64,000 nucleotides of DNA from Candidatus Undinarchaeales archaeon (GTDB taxonomy: Archaea > SpSt-1190 > JASMDC01): positions 1-64,000 of the forward strand of contig JASMDC010000016.1 in the NCBI GenBank assembly GCA_030753015.1. Direction: 5' to 3'. The notes below the pieces were generated by a model. That model ran no database searches. It was not told the DNA's origin and worked only from the letters and a program-made list of their open reading frames with translations. The position numbers and the translations under genes are program-made. This document shows positions 39,701 to 48,700 of the stretch, piece by piece. Positions within the stretch are counted from its first letter, which is position 1. Each line of letters starts with the position of its first letter.

Positions 39701-41488
39701 AGAGATGGTCAGTGTGGTGCCCGTGTAGTTCAACGTACGGGTCGTTGCGCCGCAGGTTACAGTGGATGTATCTGCTCTGACCTTTGAGGGATCAAGGCCT
39801 AGGTCCGCGGTCACCCAGGCGCCATCGTCCCCCTCTTTGAGCTCGATGGTCAGCGAATAGCGCATTACATTGGCCACCGCGTCATATGAGACCTTCATGG
39901 GGACCGTTTCTGTGCGGTTGCCCAGGAGGGTGACCGATACGTCCGCGGTCCCGGCGCGGTCGGCAGTGATCTTGAGCGAGGATTCGTAGGGGATTATGTG
40001 TTGTCCGGGTACGAGCGTCAGTTCGTTCACAGTGAAGGACGTGGGTGTCGAGGTAAGTGAGCATGATACATCCATGGACACATTTCCACCGTGAGATGTG
40101 ACGGAAAGCTTGCGGCCATCGAGCTCGCTTGCAGAATAGGTCTTTGTGAATCCCGATGACGGTGGGCATTCGCTGATCCCGGTGACGCCGATGCACCAAC
40201 CGTAACTAAGAGCGCTTGGTATCTCGTTGAAAACGAGTCCCTTTGACAACGCGTCGTACGGATCGGTCACTCCATCTGTACCAGTTATATGCGCCGAGAA
40301 GAATGAGGGGACGAATGGTACTGAGGCAGCTGTTTGTGCGCTAGGGTAATAACCGATAGTTGATCCCGGATCACCTTCTATGGTGATACTATTAAACGCG
40401 GAGCCTTCAGGAAAAGCGAGAGACGTTCCATTAAGTTCGCCTTCATGCAACATTTCATTGTTCAACCATGCTTTTCCTGATGGCATGCTGGGTATGTTCA
40501 AGAGAGCCGCGTTGGCATCATTTCCACAGCTATCGATTATTGGTGTATAGAAAATTGATGCTGTGCCGGAAGTCAGACTACCTAGTGAGAATGATGAAGA
40601 TGTTCGAATGCCACCCAACTCCGTACAACCGAATGAAAAATCTCTCGATGATGCTCTGTTGTTAAGTGTAGTAAGAGAGTCTGTTGTGATTGTGTTTTCT
40701 GTTGAAAGTAGATGAATTGGTATGGTTATAGATACAATGTAGCTAAGGCTCCCTACGACTCCGTATTCTTCGGGCTTTAGGATTGGTAAATAGAATCTAG
40801 GACCCTTTGAAGGGTCCAGATGCACTTGACAGAAGCTATTGTCACTATTGTCGGAAGGATCAATCATTATTGAATTTATCCCCTTTCTTAATACCTTTGA
40901 TGGAAAATTGAATACAGCTTCACCATCGATACAATCTACAGTATCTGTAGTATGATCATCAGTTCCTCTCTGAATAGTGAATGTGACTTTCCCATTGATG
41001 GGGAACTCATTTGATGTCCACCAACACTTGACAGCCACTTTGGCCACACCATCTCTGGGTTCATGTTCCAGAATGAATTCATAGAGTAGTTCTTGCTTTG
41101 AAAAGGAGTAGCAATTCATATCATCAAATAATGCTAATAGCAAATCATCGTCCACAGCTTCATTCCCAACTACGACATCACACGAACCGGTCTCATGACT
41201 AGGAAGTTCAAGGATCTGATTGTTCGTTCCGTCAGTTGTAGCCAATTCCATCCCACGGGTGAGCGATACATCTCCCGCTTCAACGCCCACCTGAAGTCTA
41301 CACGTTCCCATTTCACATTCTTGTACTGCCAGGGAGCTACCCGATACTACAGAACCATCTGTGGAGAACTCAAATTGCTCTCCCGGAAGTTCCGTTGTCA
41401 CACGATAATTAACAGTTATATCGCCTGCTGAAAGCACTAACGACATGATAATGAGCGCCGCAACAGACCTCCAATTGCTCATTGACAT
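36779..41488 (-). CDS. Giant Cys-rich secreted/membrane protein, 1569 aa
   Basis: Signal-like N-terminus, many CGDGVC..CCxDCGC repeats, C-terminal TM and Gln/Gly/Tyr-rich tail. Confidence 0.85.
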   Translation of the reverse strand: MSMSNWRSVAALIIMSLVLSAGDITVNYRVTTELPGEQFEFSTDGSVVSGSSLAVQECEMGTCRLQVGVEAGDVSLTRGMELATTDGTNNQILELPSHETGSCDVVVGNEAVDDDLLLALFDDMNCYSFSKQELLYEFILEHEPRDGVAKVAVKCWWTSNEFPINGKVTFTIQRGTDDHTTDTVDCIDGEAVFNFPSKVLRKGINSIMIDPSDNSDNSFCQVHLDPSKGPRFYLPILKPEEYGVVGSLSYIVSITIPIHLLSTENTITTDSLTTLNNRASSRDFSFGCTELGGIRTSSSFSLGSLTSGTASIFYTPIIDSCGNDANAALLNIPSMPSGKAWLNNEMLHEGELNGTSLAFPEGSAFNSITIEGDPGSTIGYYPSAQTAASVPFVPSFFSAHITGTDGVTDPYDALSKGLVFNEIPSALSYGWCIGVTGISECPPSSGFTKTYSASELDGRKLSVTSHGGNVSMDVSCSLTSTPTSFTVNELTLVPGQHIIPYESSLKITADRAGTADVSVTLLGNRTETVPMKVSYDAVANVMRYSLTIELKEGDDGAWVTADLGLDPSKVRADTSTVTCGATTRTLNYTGTTLTISPEDVGACLSVGGVEVSIVTTECLAGDCPSCTELIDGDSCRVVHADSILAGTCCGGSCLTEGAPDDPCGAGQCAGTLACNATKASLYCASSVAGCCEGDVPGTCDADGVCQISPGGACAPKCLGEKSDKFVTFTCRAGACEEAEWSDCSAKGHSCMPAKGCVSCTKDDDCGGLCDYNSVGGFYSHVTYSCENEACVPHGIPCGGSIPFCSTAAGCRGCDNATECRSMFGKSFVCRNRVCDDTKGDGVCENALDEYCDSSDDCTCSTDEGEVCNPQDPRADYRGCFAVSCNDTYCDMTVQDIFLGKDLTFDECARGCKGCTLELCGQDDTCTPASGERCDTSADCACALDEVCMPGDPRSTDGSGCVKPTCDDSVCDMNLTDAATKKNVLLNECVLGCDGCNAMVCSADPGCNILSGEDCTISLDCRCGEGEVCGPFDPRANDAGCYVRRCGDGVCDISQGECTAGCMDCNITTCLQDIECNVPVGENCENTAGQCACPAGWECRPDHEEATETGCYNEKCGNGVCEPGEGECAGRCLDCGEGDCVGDGECSVFHRETCASAPGDCSCTTGLICGPEREGADLVGCVAPFCGDDACEAGEDSVTCCDDCGCDDGFACTGRRCGPVCDDGMIVAGETVETCCEDIGCPDGYTCTEDGCVSRCGDGVCTDDEGWEDCCIDCGCLGSYECPAGVCIPICGDGVCTSYESGDACCVDCGCTEGQRCKRDTLKCVPACGDGTCEQSDKLNECAICRQDCTVDQCAKNGRCDTEVGEHCSNSPDCSCDVSIKLGEDNEVVTLSQREGGKGEESVSIFVGNVGEADEYVSISVEGPAGVVAATDLPRVLLKPDTPFPYSFTVRAKEPGNHTVTVRIKREQGPEVVRTLVVEVEARSMLDTMLWMSTFKDLLEILFLPIVLVGTLYKGLDLYKRRKEEKRLTDQYGSVPQQTAPGQQAAMGRYGHGQYYGEGYQQQGRSGWQR
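37470..38900 (-). repeat. Coding Cys-rich repeats of CGDG[V/T]C...CC.DCGC...C type
   Basis: CGDGVCTDDEGWEDCCIDCGCLGSYECPAGVCIPICGDGVCTSYESGDACCVDCGCTEGQRC and longer ~70-aa units upstream in the protein. Confidence 0.75.
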
Positions 41489-41544
41489 CTAGGGCGCGCT
41501 CATCCTTTTAATCTATAGCTAGCGGTAGCAGCATCCCTATTTAC

Positions 41545-41602
41545 TGAAGAAAACAAAAAAAAGGAAAAGAATTCCCCCCGCGCCGAAGCGCGGAGGGAAT
41601 CC
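41545..41602 (-). terminator. Hairpin with cUUCGg loop and T-rich tract downstream of the S-layer gene
   Basis: minus strand GGATTCCCTCCGCGC-TTCG-GCGCGGGGGGAATTC then TTTTCCTTTTTTTTGTTTTC. Confidence 0.75.
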
Positions 41603-41615
41603 TTAATCTCCTGTC

Positions 41616-44360
41616 TTACGCGAAGGAGATGTCTGCGGCCTCGATGGGCAGAGCCACGGACGCAGCCGTCTTGAACTTCAGGCTGGTTCCAGTTAGCTTG
41701 TCCTCGTAGTCGTAGTAGTGCTGAAGGATGTAGCACGCCGCACGGGTGTGCTCAGCCTCCCAGCCAGCTGCCACGATAGCCTTCTTGCCGACGGTGAAGG
41801 CATCCTCCTTGAGCTCGATCAGGGCGATCGGAGCGTCACAGGGGAGCGCCTGGTCAGCGTCGTCACAGAAGTCCCACTTGGTGAAGCCGAGCTCCTGCAC
41901 AAGGGCGTTGGCCGAAGGCCCGCCCACGAGGACGAAGTCCCCGTACATGGCAGAGGTCGGGTCCGAGACCTCGGAGTCAAGCAGGGCCACGGGCACAGCA
42001 ATGTTGCTGTAGGTGTAGTAGTCGCCGCTGGGGACATCGGGAATGATGTCCTTAACGGTGTACTCGCCCACCTGGTCGCCCTTCTTGAGCTCTTGGACGT
42101 CCTCAGTAACACCGGAGTTTATCGACACAAGACCTCGGATGTCCTTCTTGGCCATCTTCAGGATCACGTCGCCAGCCTCGAGAGCGTCCTCGGGGGACTT
42201 GGCGATGATACCGTAGTTACCAATCTGGTCCTCCTTCTGGGTACCGAGCGTGTCGCCGATACCGCCGGTGGTCTTGTAGAGGTTGACCTCCTCTATAGAG
42301 GTCTCGTCCTTGCCGGCCGTGTGCGCGAAGTCGAAACCCACGAGGAACTGAATCTTCGCGGAGCCCTCCTCCTCACTGGCGATGTAGAGCGTACCCTCGT
42401 CCTGAGCCAATTCGTCAGTCACAAGGGCTGATCCCTTGGACTCGATCTGCGTAATACCGAGCTGGTAGATCGCAGTACCGTAGTACATCTTGGCCAGAAG
42501 CCTCACAGCGGGTCCGTCGGATCCGGCAGCACCGTCGTTCGTGACAGCGCCAAGGTTCGAGTTGGACGTCATGTACGCAGTTCCAGTGAAGCCGCTGAGC
42601 AGCTTGTAGAACTTGTAGTCGTCGTCATCAGCGTTCTCCTTGTAGTTGATGAACGTACACATGTAGTCCGGTCGTGGCGGGTTAGCCTCGGAAGCCTCGG
42701 TCCAGGAGTCGTTCTTGCTGAACTGACCGACATCGTCACAGTCGAGACCGTGCTCACTTGTGGTCAAAGCGTCCTGAGATATGCCGACGAAGATCTCGGC
42801 GACAGGCTTCTTGTTGTCCAGCAGGAAGGTCGCACCTTCCGGCGGAACGAGGCGGTATCCGTTCATGTACTCGAAGTCCTCGCCCTTCTTGTCGAAGGGA
42901 GAGTTGACCGAGGTGGCCCAGATGACCTTGAAGTCACCCATGGCGCTCTCGTCCACATTGATACCGTGGAACTGGAGCCTCCACTTGTCGTCTGGCGAGC
43001 TGATGAACTCGTCCTTGGCCAGACCCTTGCTTGAGCCCTTCTTGTCCTTGCTGTACTTGTACTCAATGATACAGGTACGGGCGTCGTCGGTCCCGAGACC
43101 CTCGGAGCCGTAGGAGGAACAACCAGATGTACCCTTAATGGCAGTCGAGCTGACCTCACAGCAGATGTTCTCGAGCTCCCAGTCGGTCTCCTTGTTAGCG
43201 TTGTCCTTCCACTTCTTGCCGTCAGTGACGGTGCGCTCGATGTCACCAAAGCCCATCCAGACCTCAGCGGTGGAGAGCGAGTTCCAGGTGTCAGGCCTGA
43301 TCTCGATGGTGAACTCACTGATCTTCTTGCTGATGGTGGCAGGCGTGGTCTTGTGCACGTCGTCGTAGTTGGGCGAGAACATGTGTGTCTGCCCGGAGGG
43401 GTCCACGATCTCGAAGAACGCAGTGTTGGAGCCAGAGGCAACGTCGTTCAGGGTGATCTTGTAACCCTTGTACTCGGTTGTCTTGCCCTTGTGGATGACC
43501 TTCTTGTCACCCATAAGGATAACGAACTTCGGGGTCGCAGCGTTGTCGTCGTTGTCAATGGCGTCGAAGTCCGACAGGCGCACGTCGTGCCCGAAGATCT
43601 TCACGGGGAGGTAGTTGTCCACACCGAGACCGCCGTTGGTCGCATCTCCCTTTCCGGAGAGCGTGAAGTTGGCGTAGTCGTCGATGTTGTCGTCTCCCTC
43701 TGTGGAGCCTGCGCCATAGTCGGCGTCCGTAGGCGCCTCGATGAACACCTTGTACTTAAGGGTGCTCGCGGCAATAGAGAACCTCAGCACCTCCTTGTCG
43801 ATGGTGAATCCCATGTTACCAGCGCTACCGAGCTTCGTGGTGTCCAAGGTGATGATGTCGAACACACGGAACGAGTCATCAGGCTCACCGGCCGGGCTCA
43901 CATAAACATCCTGAAGCATAGGCAGGCCGTGGTAGTCGTGGAGACCCTCGATAAGGTTCGTCGTCTCCTCAAGGAAACCTTCCTTGAAGTCGGCGAAGGC
44001 GATGTCCACCTTCTCATCGTCGGTACCCTTACCGTCAGCGGCAAGAGCGAAGTCGTGGATAAGACCAGCGACATCCGTCTTGGTCAGTACCGCGGTACCA
44101 GCACCTCCGCCGGAGATGGTGGCCTTCTTGTGCGTCGCCTGGGCCATGGCGGCCGCGATATTCACGGCACCCACGACGTCGGCGGGGGCTGCGACCTTAC
44201 CGACCACAATAGTGGACTTGAGCTCGCCGTCCTTGATAAACATCCCGGGGAAGTCCGAGAGGTTCGCAGAGAGGGCGGGAGCCGCAATGGTAGATCCCAG
44301 CATTAGAGCGCTGCCCGCGAGGGCGGCCATGCGCTTGATTCCTTTCTTAATGGTCTGCAT
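41616..44360 (-). CDS. S-layer protein (Methanococcus-type S_layer_N/S_layer_C families)
   Basis: MQTIKKGIKRMAALAGSALMLGSTIAAPALSANLSDFPGMF; VLVGGPSANALVQEL; AIVAAGWEAEHTRAACYILQHY. Confidence 0.9.
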   Translation of the reverse strand: MQTIKKGIKRMAALAGSALMLGSTIAAPALSANLSDFPGMFIKDGELKSTIVVGKVAAPADVVGAVNIAAAMAQATHKKATISGGGAGTAVLTKTDVAGLIHDFALAADGKGTDDEKVDIAFADFKEGFLEETTNLIEGLHDYHGLPMLQDVYVSPAGEPDDSFRVFDIITLDTTKLGSAGNMGFTIDKEVLRFSIAASTLKYKVFIEAPTDADYGAGSTEGDDNIDDYANFTLSGKGDATNGGLGVDNYLPVKIFGHDVRLSDFDAIDNDDNAATPKFVILMGDKKVIHKGKTTEYKGYKITLNDVASGSNTAFFEIVDPSGQTHMFSPNYDDVHKTTPATISKKISEFTIEIRPDTWNSLSTAEVWMGFGDIERTVTDGKKWKDNANKETDWELENICCEVSSTAIKGTSGCSSYGSEGLGTDDARTCIIEYKYSKDKKGSSKGLAKDEFISSPDDKWRLQFHGINVDESAMGDFKVIWATSVNSPFDKKGEDFEYMNGYRLVPPEGATFLLDNKKPVAEIFVGISQDALTTSEHGLDCDDVGQFSKNDSWTEASEANPPRPDYMCTFINYKENADDDDYKFYKLLSGFTGTAYMTSNSNLGAVTNDGAAGSDGPAVRLLAKMYYGTAIYQLGITQIESKGSALVTDELAQDEGTLYIASEEEGSAKIQFLVGFDFAHTAGKDETSIEEVNLYKTTGGIGDTLGTQKEDQIGNYGIIAKSPEDALEAGDVILKMAKKDIRGLVSINSGVTEDVQELKKGDQVGEYTVKDIIPDVPSGDYYTYSNIAVPVALLDSEVSDPTSAMYGDFVLVGGPSANALVQELGFTKWDFCDDADQALPCDAPIALIELKEDAFTVGKKAIVAAGWEAEHTRAACYILQHYYDYEDKLTGTSLKFKTAASVALPIEAADISFA

Positions 44361-44403
44361 TTTAATGCACACTCCTTTCAGCATTACGCTTGGGACAGAC
44401 AAG

Positions 44404-44428
44404 TCCGAACCTGATTTATAAAAGTTTG
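44404..44428 (-). promoter_or_regulatory. Putative S-layer gene promoter (TATA box)
   Basis: minus strand AAACTTTTATAAATC about 50-60 nt upstream of ATG 44360; AAAGGAGTG ribosome binding site between. Confidence 0.55.
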
Positions 44429-44607
44429 GTAAAACTGGTCTTACTTGCGAGTAGTAACACGTCATTCGTCGAACATCGCTACGTCAATCTTGTGTAACTC
44501 ATGAATGTTAATAATCCTTAATAAGTGACCTGTGAAACGTGGTACATGCACTGTATCTATGGTCGCGAGCAAGTGTCCTGAGCCCGGTAAAGTAGCCATC
44601 ATCACGC

Positions 44608-45384
44608 TCACACGTCACCGAAGATCTCCGCCGAGGGATAGACCTTGATGCCCCCGGGGGCCGCTATCTTGAACGGATAGATCTTCGTGCTGTGGTTCGT
44701 CGAGCGCATCTTACGCACGGCCAGTGCCCGCATGAACATGTTCTTCTCCTTGATGAAGTAGAGGACGATGACACCGTCGACGACGAACTCCTCGACACCG
44801 TAGACCGAGTACTTGTTGGCCCCCTCCTCCCTTTCCGAGATCATGAAGGTCGTGCAGTTGACCCTTCGCAGGATGCGCGACAGGTCCATGAAGGAACGAC
44901 GGATCTTGTACTGGTCGTTGAAGTACATCCCAAGGATGGTCGCAGAGTCGAGGACGAGCCGCTTGGCCCCGATCTCCATCACCGAATCCTCGATGGTGGT
45001 GACCAGAGATTCCCACTTGTAGAGCTCGGGCTCGACGACATTGAGCTTCTTGTCCTTGATTAGACCGCGAACGTCCCAGCCGAAGTGACAGGCATTCTCT
45101 ATGATCTGTTTGGGTGGCTCCTCGAGAGTAAGGTAGATACCGGGTTCTTCTTCGTACTGGGCCCCATGGCAGAGGAACTGCATCCCGATCGTCGACTTCC
45201 CGTTCCCGCACGAACCTGTGATGAGAACAAGGTTGTTGCGTGGGATACCCCCCTGGAGCAGGTCGTCGAGGCCAGGGACCCCCGACCTCACGCGTGTGAC
45301 CTGTGACGGCTTCCCGAGCTCCTCGCCGTCGGTCAGCTGGGTCGTCGTCTCTTCTTCTTCCTCCTCGATCTCACCAAAGGCCAT
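44608..45384 (-). CDS. KaiC-like RecA superfamily ATPase
   Basis: GVPGLDDLLQGGIPRNNLVLITGSCGNGKSTIGMQFL Walker A; KRLVLDSAT Walker B. Confidence 0.9.
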   Translation of the reverse strand: MAFGEIEEEEEETTTQLTDGEELGKPSQVTRVRSGVPGLDDLLQGGIPRNNLVLITGSCGNGKSTIGMQFLCHGAQYEEEPGIYLTLEEPPKQIIENACHFGWDVRGLIKDKKLNVVEPELYKWESLVTTIEDSVMEIGAKRLVLDSATILGMYFNDQYKIRRSFMDLSRILRRVNCTTFMISEREEGANKYSVYGVEEFVVDGVIVLYFIKEKNMFMRALAVRKMRSTNHSTKIYPFKIAAPGGIKVYPSAEIFGDV

Positions 45385-45683
45385 ACTGGGCTTATTCTTG
45401 TGGTGTAGTATTAAAAAAGTGACATCGGGGCACCCTTGCATTACTTACGGACCGATGGTCCTTTGACCGGTGAAATGATATCATTATCCGGCCTGCCGAA
45501 AAAGGACACCACAAGGGCGCTATCGACAACTGACGAAGGGCGAATCGACGATAAACACTCGTAAATACGCCAATCCTTGCCCCGCTCCGATAGAAAATGC
45601 CGATCACAAGTCTCGGAACGGTCCGGAACCGTAATATAGGCCCGTTCGGACCGCATAGTGGAAATACTGGCCATTTCAGGGTA

Positions 45684-45720
45684 GGCCCTTTATAAAACCG
45701 TCACGGGGCCCTTTATATAT
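45684..45720 (+). promoter_or_regulatory. Two tandem TATA-like elements upstream of the 2845-aa gene
   Basis: GGCCCTTTATA at 45684-45694 and again at 45707-45717. Confidence 0.5.
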
Positions 45721-45783
45721 GGGCAGAGGTTCCGCCTTAGAAGGACACTACACGTTGTCATGTCCTGAGGAAGGTCTATTCAT

Positions 45784-48700
45784 ATGGTGAACGAACGATT
45801 GCACAGAACCATTTTTATGGCATTGATCTGCGTATTCTTGCTGGCGGCGATGGGAACTAGCGTAAATGCTCGTTTCCAAAATGACTATTCCACGACCGCA
45901 AATATCCGCTATTATTGTAACGGAGCGAAGATCACCTCAACAGACTCAGATTCCGATAGCATGCGGGATTGTTTCTCCACGTATCCAAAAGGCACGAAAG
46001 ATGGCAATGACATCCAAGAAGGATCCCATCCATCGGTAGTAAACAAGATCATAACAAGGTGCAAGAGTGACATCATCGGCGAAAATGTCTACGACCAGGA
46101 TTCCAGGTGCGACAACTGTCGCTATGTCTCCCATGTCTACTACTCCCTCGTCCAACCCACCAACGCTGGTTTCGGCGGCGATGAGGTGAAGTGTACCCAG
46201 GTCAAGTTCCGTAAGTGCTCGATGTCCGGCTATACCGGAAGCAAGTCATGCATCATTGAGAACGATGGCAAGAAGGCCGGACGGAATTGCGAGGCGGACG
46301 GGAAGATTACAGCGTGTGTCGACAAGTGTTGTCCTCAGGGTACGGGCTGCTCCGGTGGAAAGTGTGTGCCGAAGAACACCGGTACGGGAACAGGCACTGG
46401 TACCGGTACTGGCACCGGCACGGGAACGGGTACCGGCACTGGTACCGGCACGGGAACAGGTACTGGTACGAGCAGTGAGCAGGTCTTCCACATCTGCAAG
46501 GTTGCTTCAGGTTCGACGATAAGTTACGCGTGCCAATCAGGATGTACCGATAAGGTTGTTCCACACGGATTCTCCAAGCAAACTGAATGCACGGCCGCGA
46601 TGAATCTTGCAAAGAATACCTGCCCCTATCAAAAGGAAGGTAAGACCCTAGCGATCAAGCTCGGCGAGTGCGCTGTCGATGGAGAAAACCACTATGAGGC
46701 CCGATGCCTCCTTACAAGGGTGACCGATAAAGCAGTGAAGTCCTTAATGTTCCCTGATAAAAAATGCTCGAAGTCCGCCAAGGACGCAGCTACCAATAAC
46801 CAGGACCAGACGAACGCAGCTGCTAACTTCGACGATAGTGCCGAAAATACACGCAAAGATGCAAACAAATACACTGAAGCAAATAATGCCCTCGAAGCGT
46901 GCAGGAAGAAGTACCCCGGGCAGGAGGCGGAAAAATGCACGAAAGAGCAGGAGGCTGTAGCCAACGCCAAAGGGAAGGTGGACACTGCATACAAAGAGCT
47001 CAAAGGAAAGTACGATACGGAATGCAAGGAGCCGATCCCCGAGGATAAAAAGGCCACTTGTGCGAGCATGAAAGACGAGCTCGATAAGACCAAGAGCGAA
47101 CTGCTCGACGCCGGCCTTAACAAGTGCTGCAAGAAGGAAAATACCTATTCCATAGAAGGCGCGTGCAAGGACGGTGCGACCGAGGAGTCCGACACGACGA
47201 AATGCAAGCAAGAAGAGAGCGTCTGCTGCCAGGAGACAAAGGATGGCACAAAGTCGTTCCTGACCATCGCGAGGAAGGAATGCAAGGACGGCAAGGACAA
47301 GAACGAAAAGGCGTACACACGCACCGTCGAATCGTCGGCCACGGCCCAGAAGAAGGGGGACCCCGAGCTGATCAAGGTGGACGGCGCGACCACGCCCGCC
47401 CAGCTCAATCCAGCGTCGATCGACTGTTCAAATATCGGAGAGAGCGACTACAACCGCAAGAAGGACCCCGTCCTCAACCTGTGCGATCACATGAAGAAGA
47501 TGCGCACGGCCTTCAACAACATCGACGCGTTCTACTTCGGGAAGAAAGGCCAGGTCTCGGGCCTGCTCGATTATCTCAAGATCCTCAAGGACGCCTTCAA
47601 GGACCAGTGCGATGAATGCAACAAGGCGTTCAATACCTTCAAGGGTGCTGAATACCCGAACTGCGGTAACGCCGACGTCAAAGAGCGTGCGACCATCATG
47701 AAGCTGCAGTACTCGATCGATCAGATCGCTGCGGCCGGGAAGGATGACTTCGGCCCGAAGCTCTGTGATACCGCAGCCGAGAACGTCTGCCTGGGCGATG
47801 AGGCCCGTAAGTGCGCGTTCGACGGTGAGAAGGCCGGTGTTCATAAGAAAGCGATCGAGCAGGCCAAGGCATGCGGAGTCTGCGTCGTCATGTCGTGCTG
47901 CGCTGGCAAGGACGTGAAGGCCGGCGGGTTCGACGATGCGGATTGCTCGGAGAAGAAGATCAATCCCCCGGAAGGACCCTGCGGCTCCAAAAAGAACGGT
48001 AATGGGATAACCCTCTCTGGTACATGGCAATGCAGAAGGGACGAGGTCCAGATCAAGAAGGTGAGGTCCTATGACCTTGGTATCACAGCCCTCAAGCATG
48101 ATGCGCTCAAGGACGAGATGTGCGATGGTGGCGAATCCGACTATGTTGAATGCAATGTGGATGGAGCGGGCGGCAAGCCCAAAGAATGCGCAACAGCGGG
48201 CACAAGCTCACCGACAAGCGCTTGCAAGGATATCCCGGACATCGTTGACAAGGGACTGTATCCTGATCAGGATTGCACCGACACGGTCTGGGACGATCCC
48301 GATAGCGATGATAAAGGCAAGATCGCCGACAACAAGAAGATGAAGTGGTGCAAAGCCCTCACCAAGAAGAACGAGAACAGGGGAATGCTCTGCAAGTACA
48401 AGGAGAAGTTCGACTGCCAGAAGGAGCTCTCGGACTGTGACTGGGAAAAAGGCGGCAATTACGAGAAGGATAGCAATGGGTACGCCGCCAACGTCATCGA
48501 GTGCTACGGCTACCCCGAGAACAAGGAAGAGCCGGGTTGCGACGACTACAAGCCCGAGAAGAGGAAAGAGATCAAGGCGGAGTCGCTCAAGAAGTACACC
48601 TACTGTACCTACAACACGGGCGATAACCAAGGCTTCTTCTGTCAGTATGAAGGACAAGACAAGAAGTCAAGGTGCCAGGACTGGGACGCTAAGGGAGCCG

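Noticed and set aside
41718-44306. Plus-strand 237-aa and 317-aa ORFs antisense to the S-layer gene
   Set aside because: High-GC shadow ORFs; no recognisable domain, S-layer frame is clearly coding
46244-46612. Minus- and alternate-frame ORFs over the Thr-Gly repeat (e.g. RTSTCSRAGTSAGTRSRAG...)
   Set aside because: Artefacts of the repeat lying inside the real 2845-aa frame
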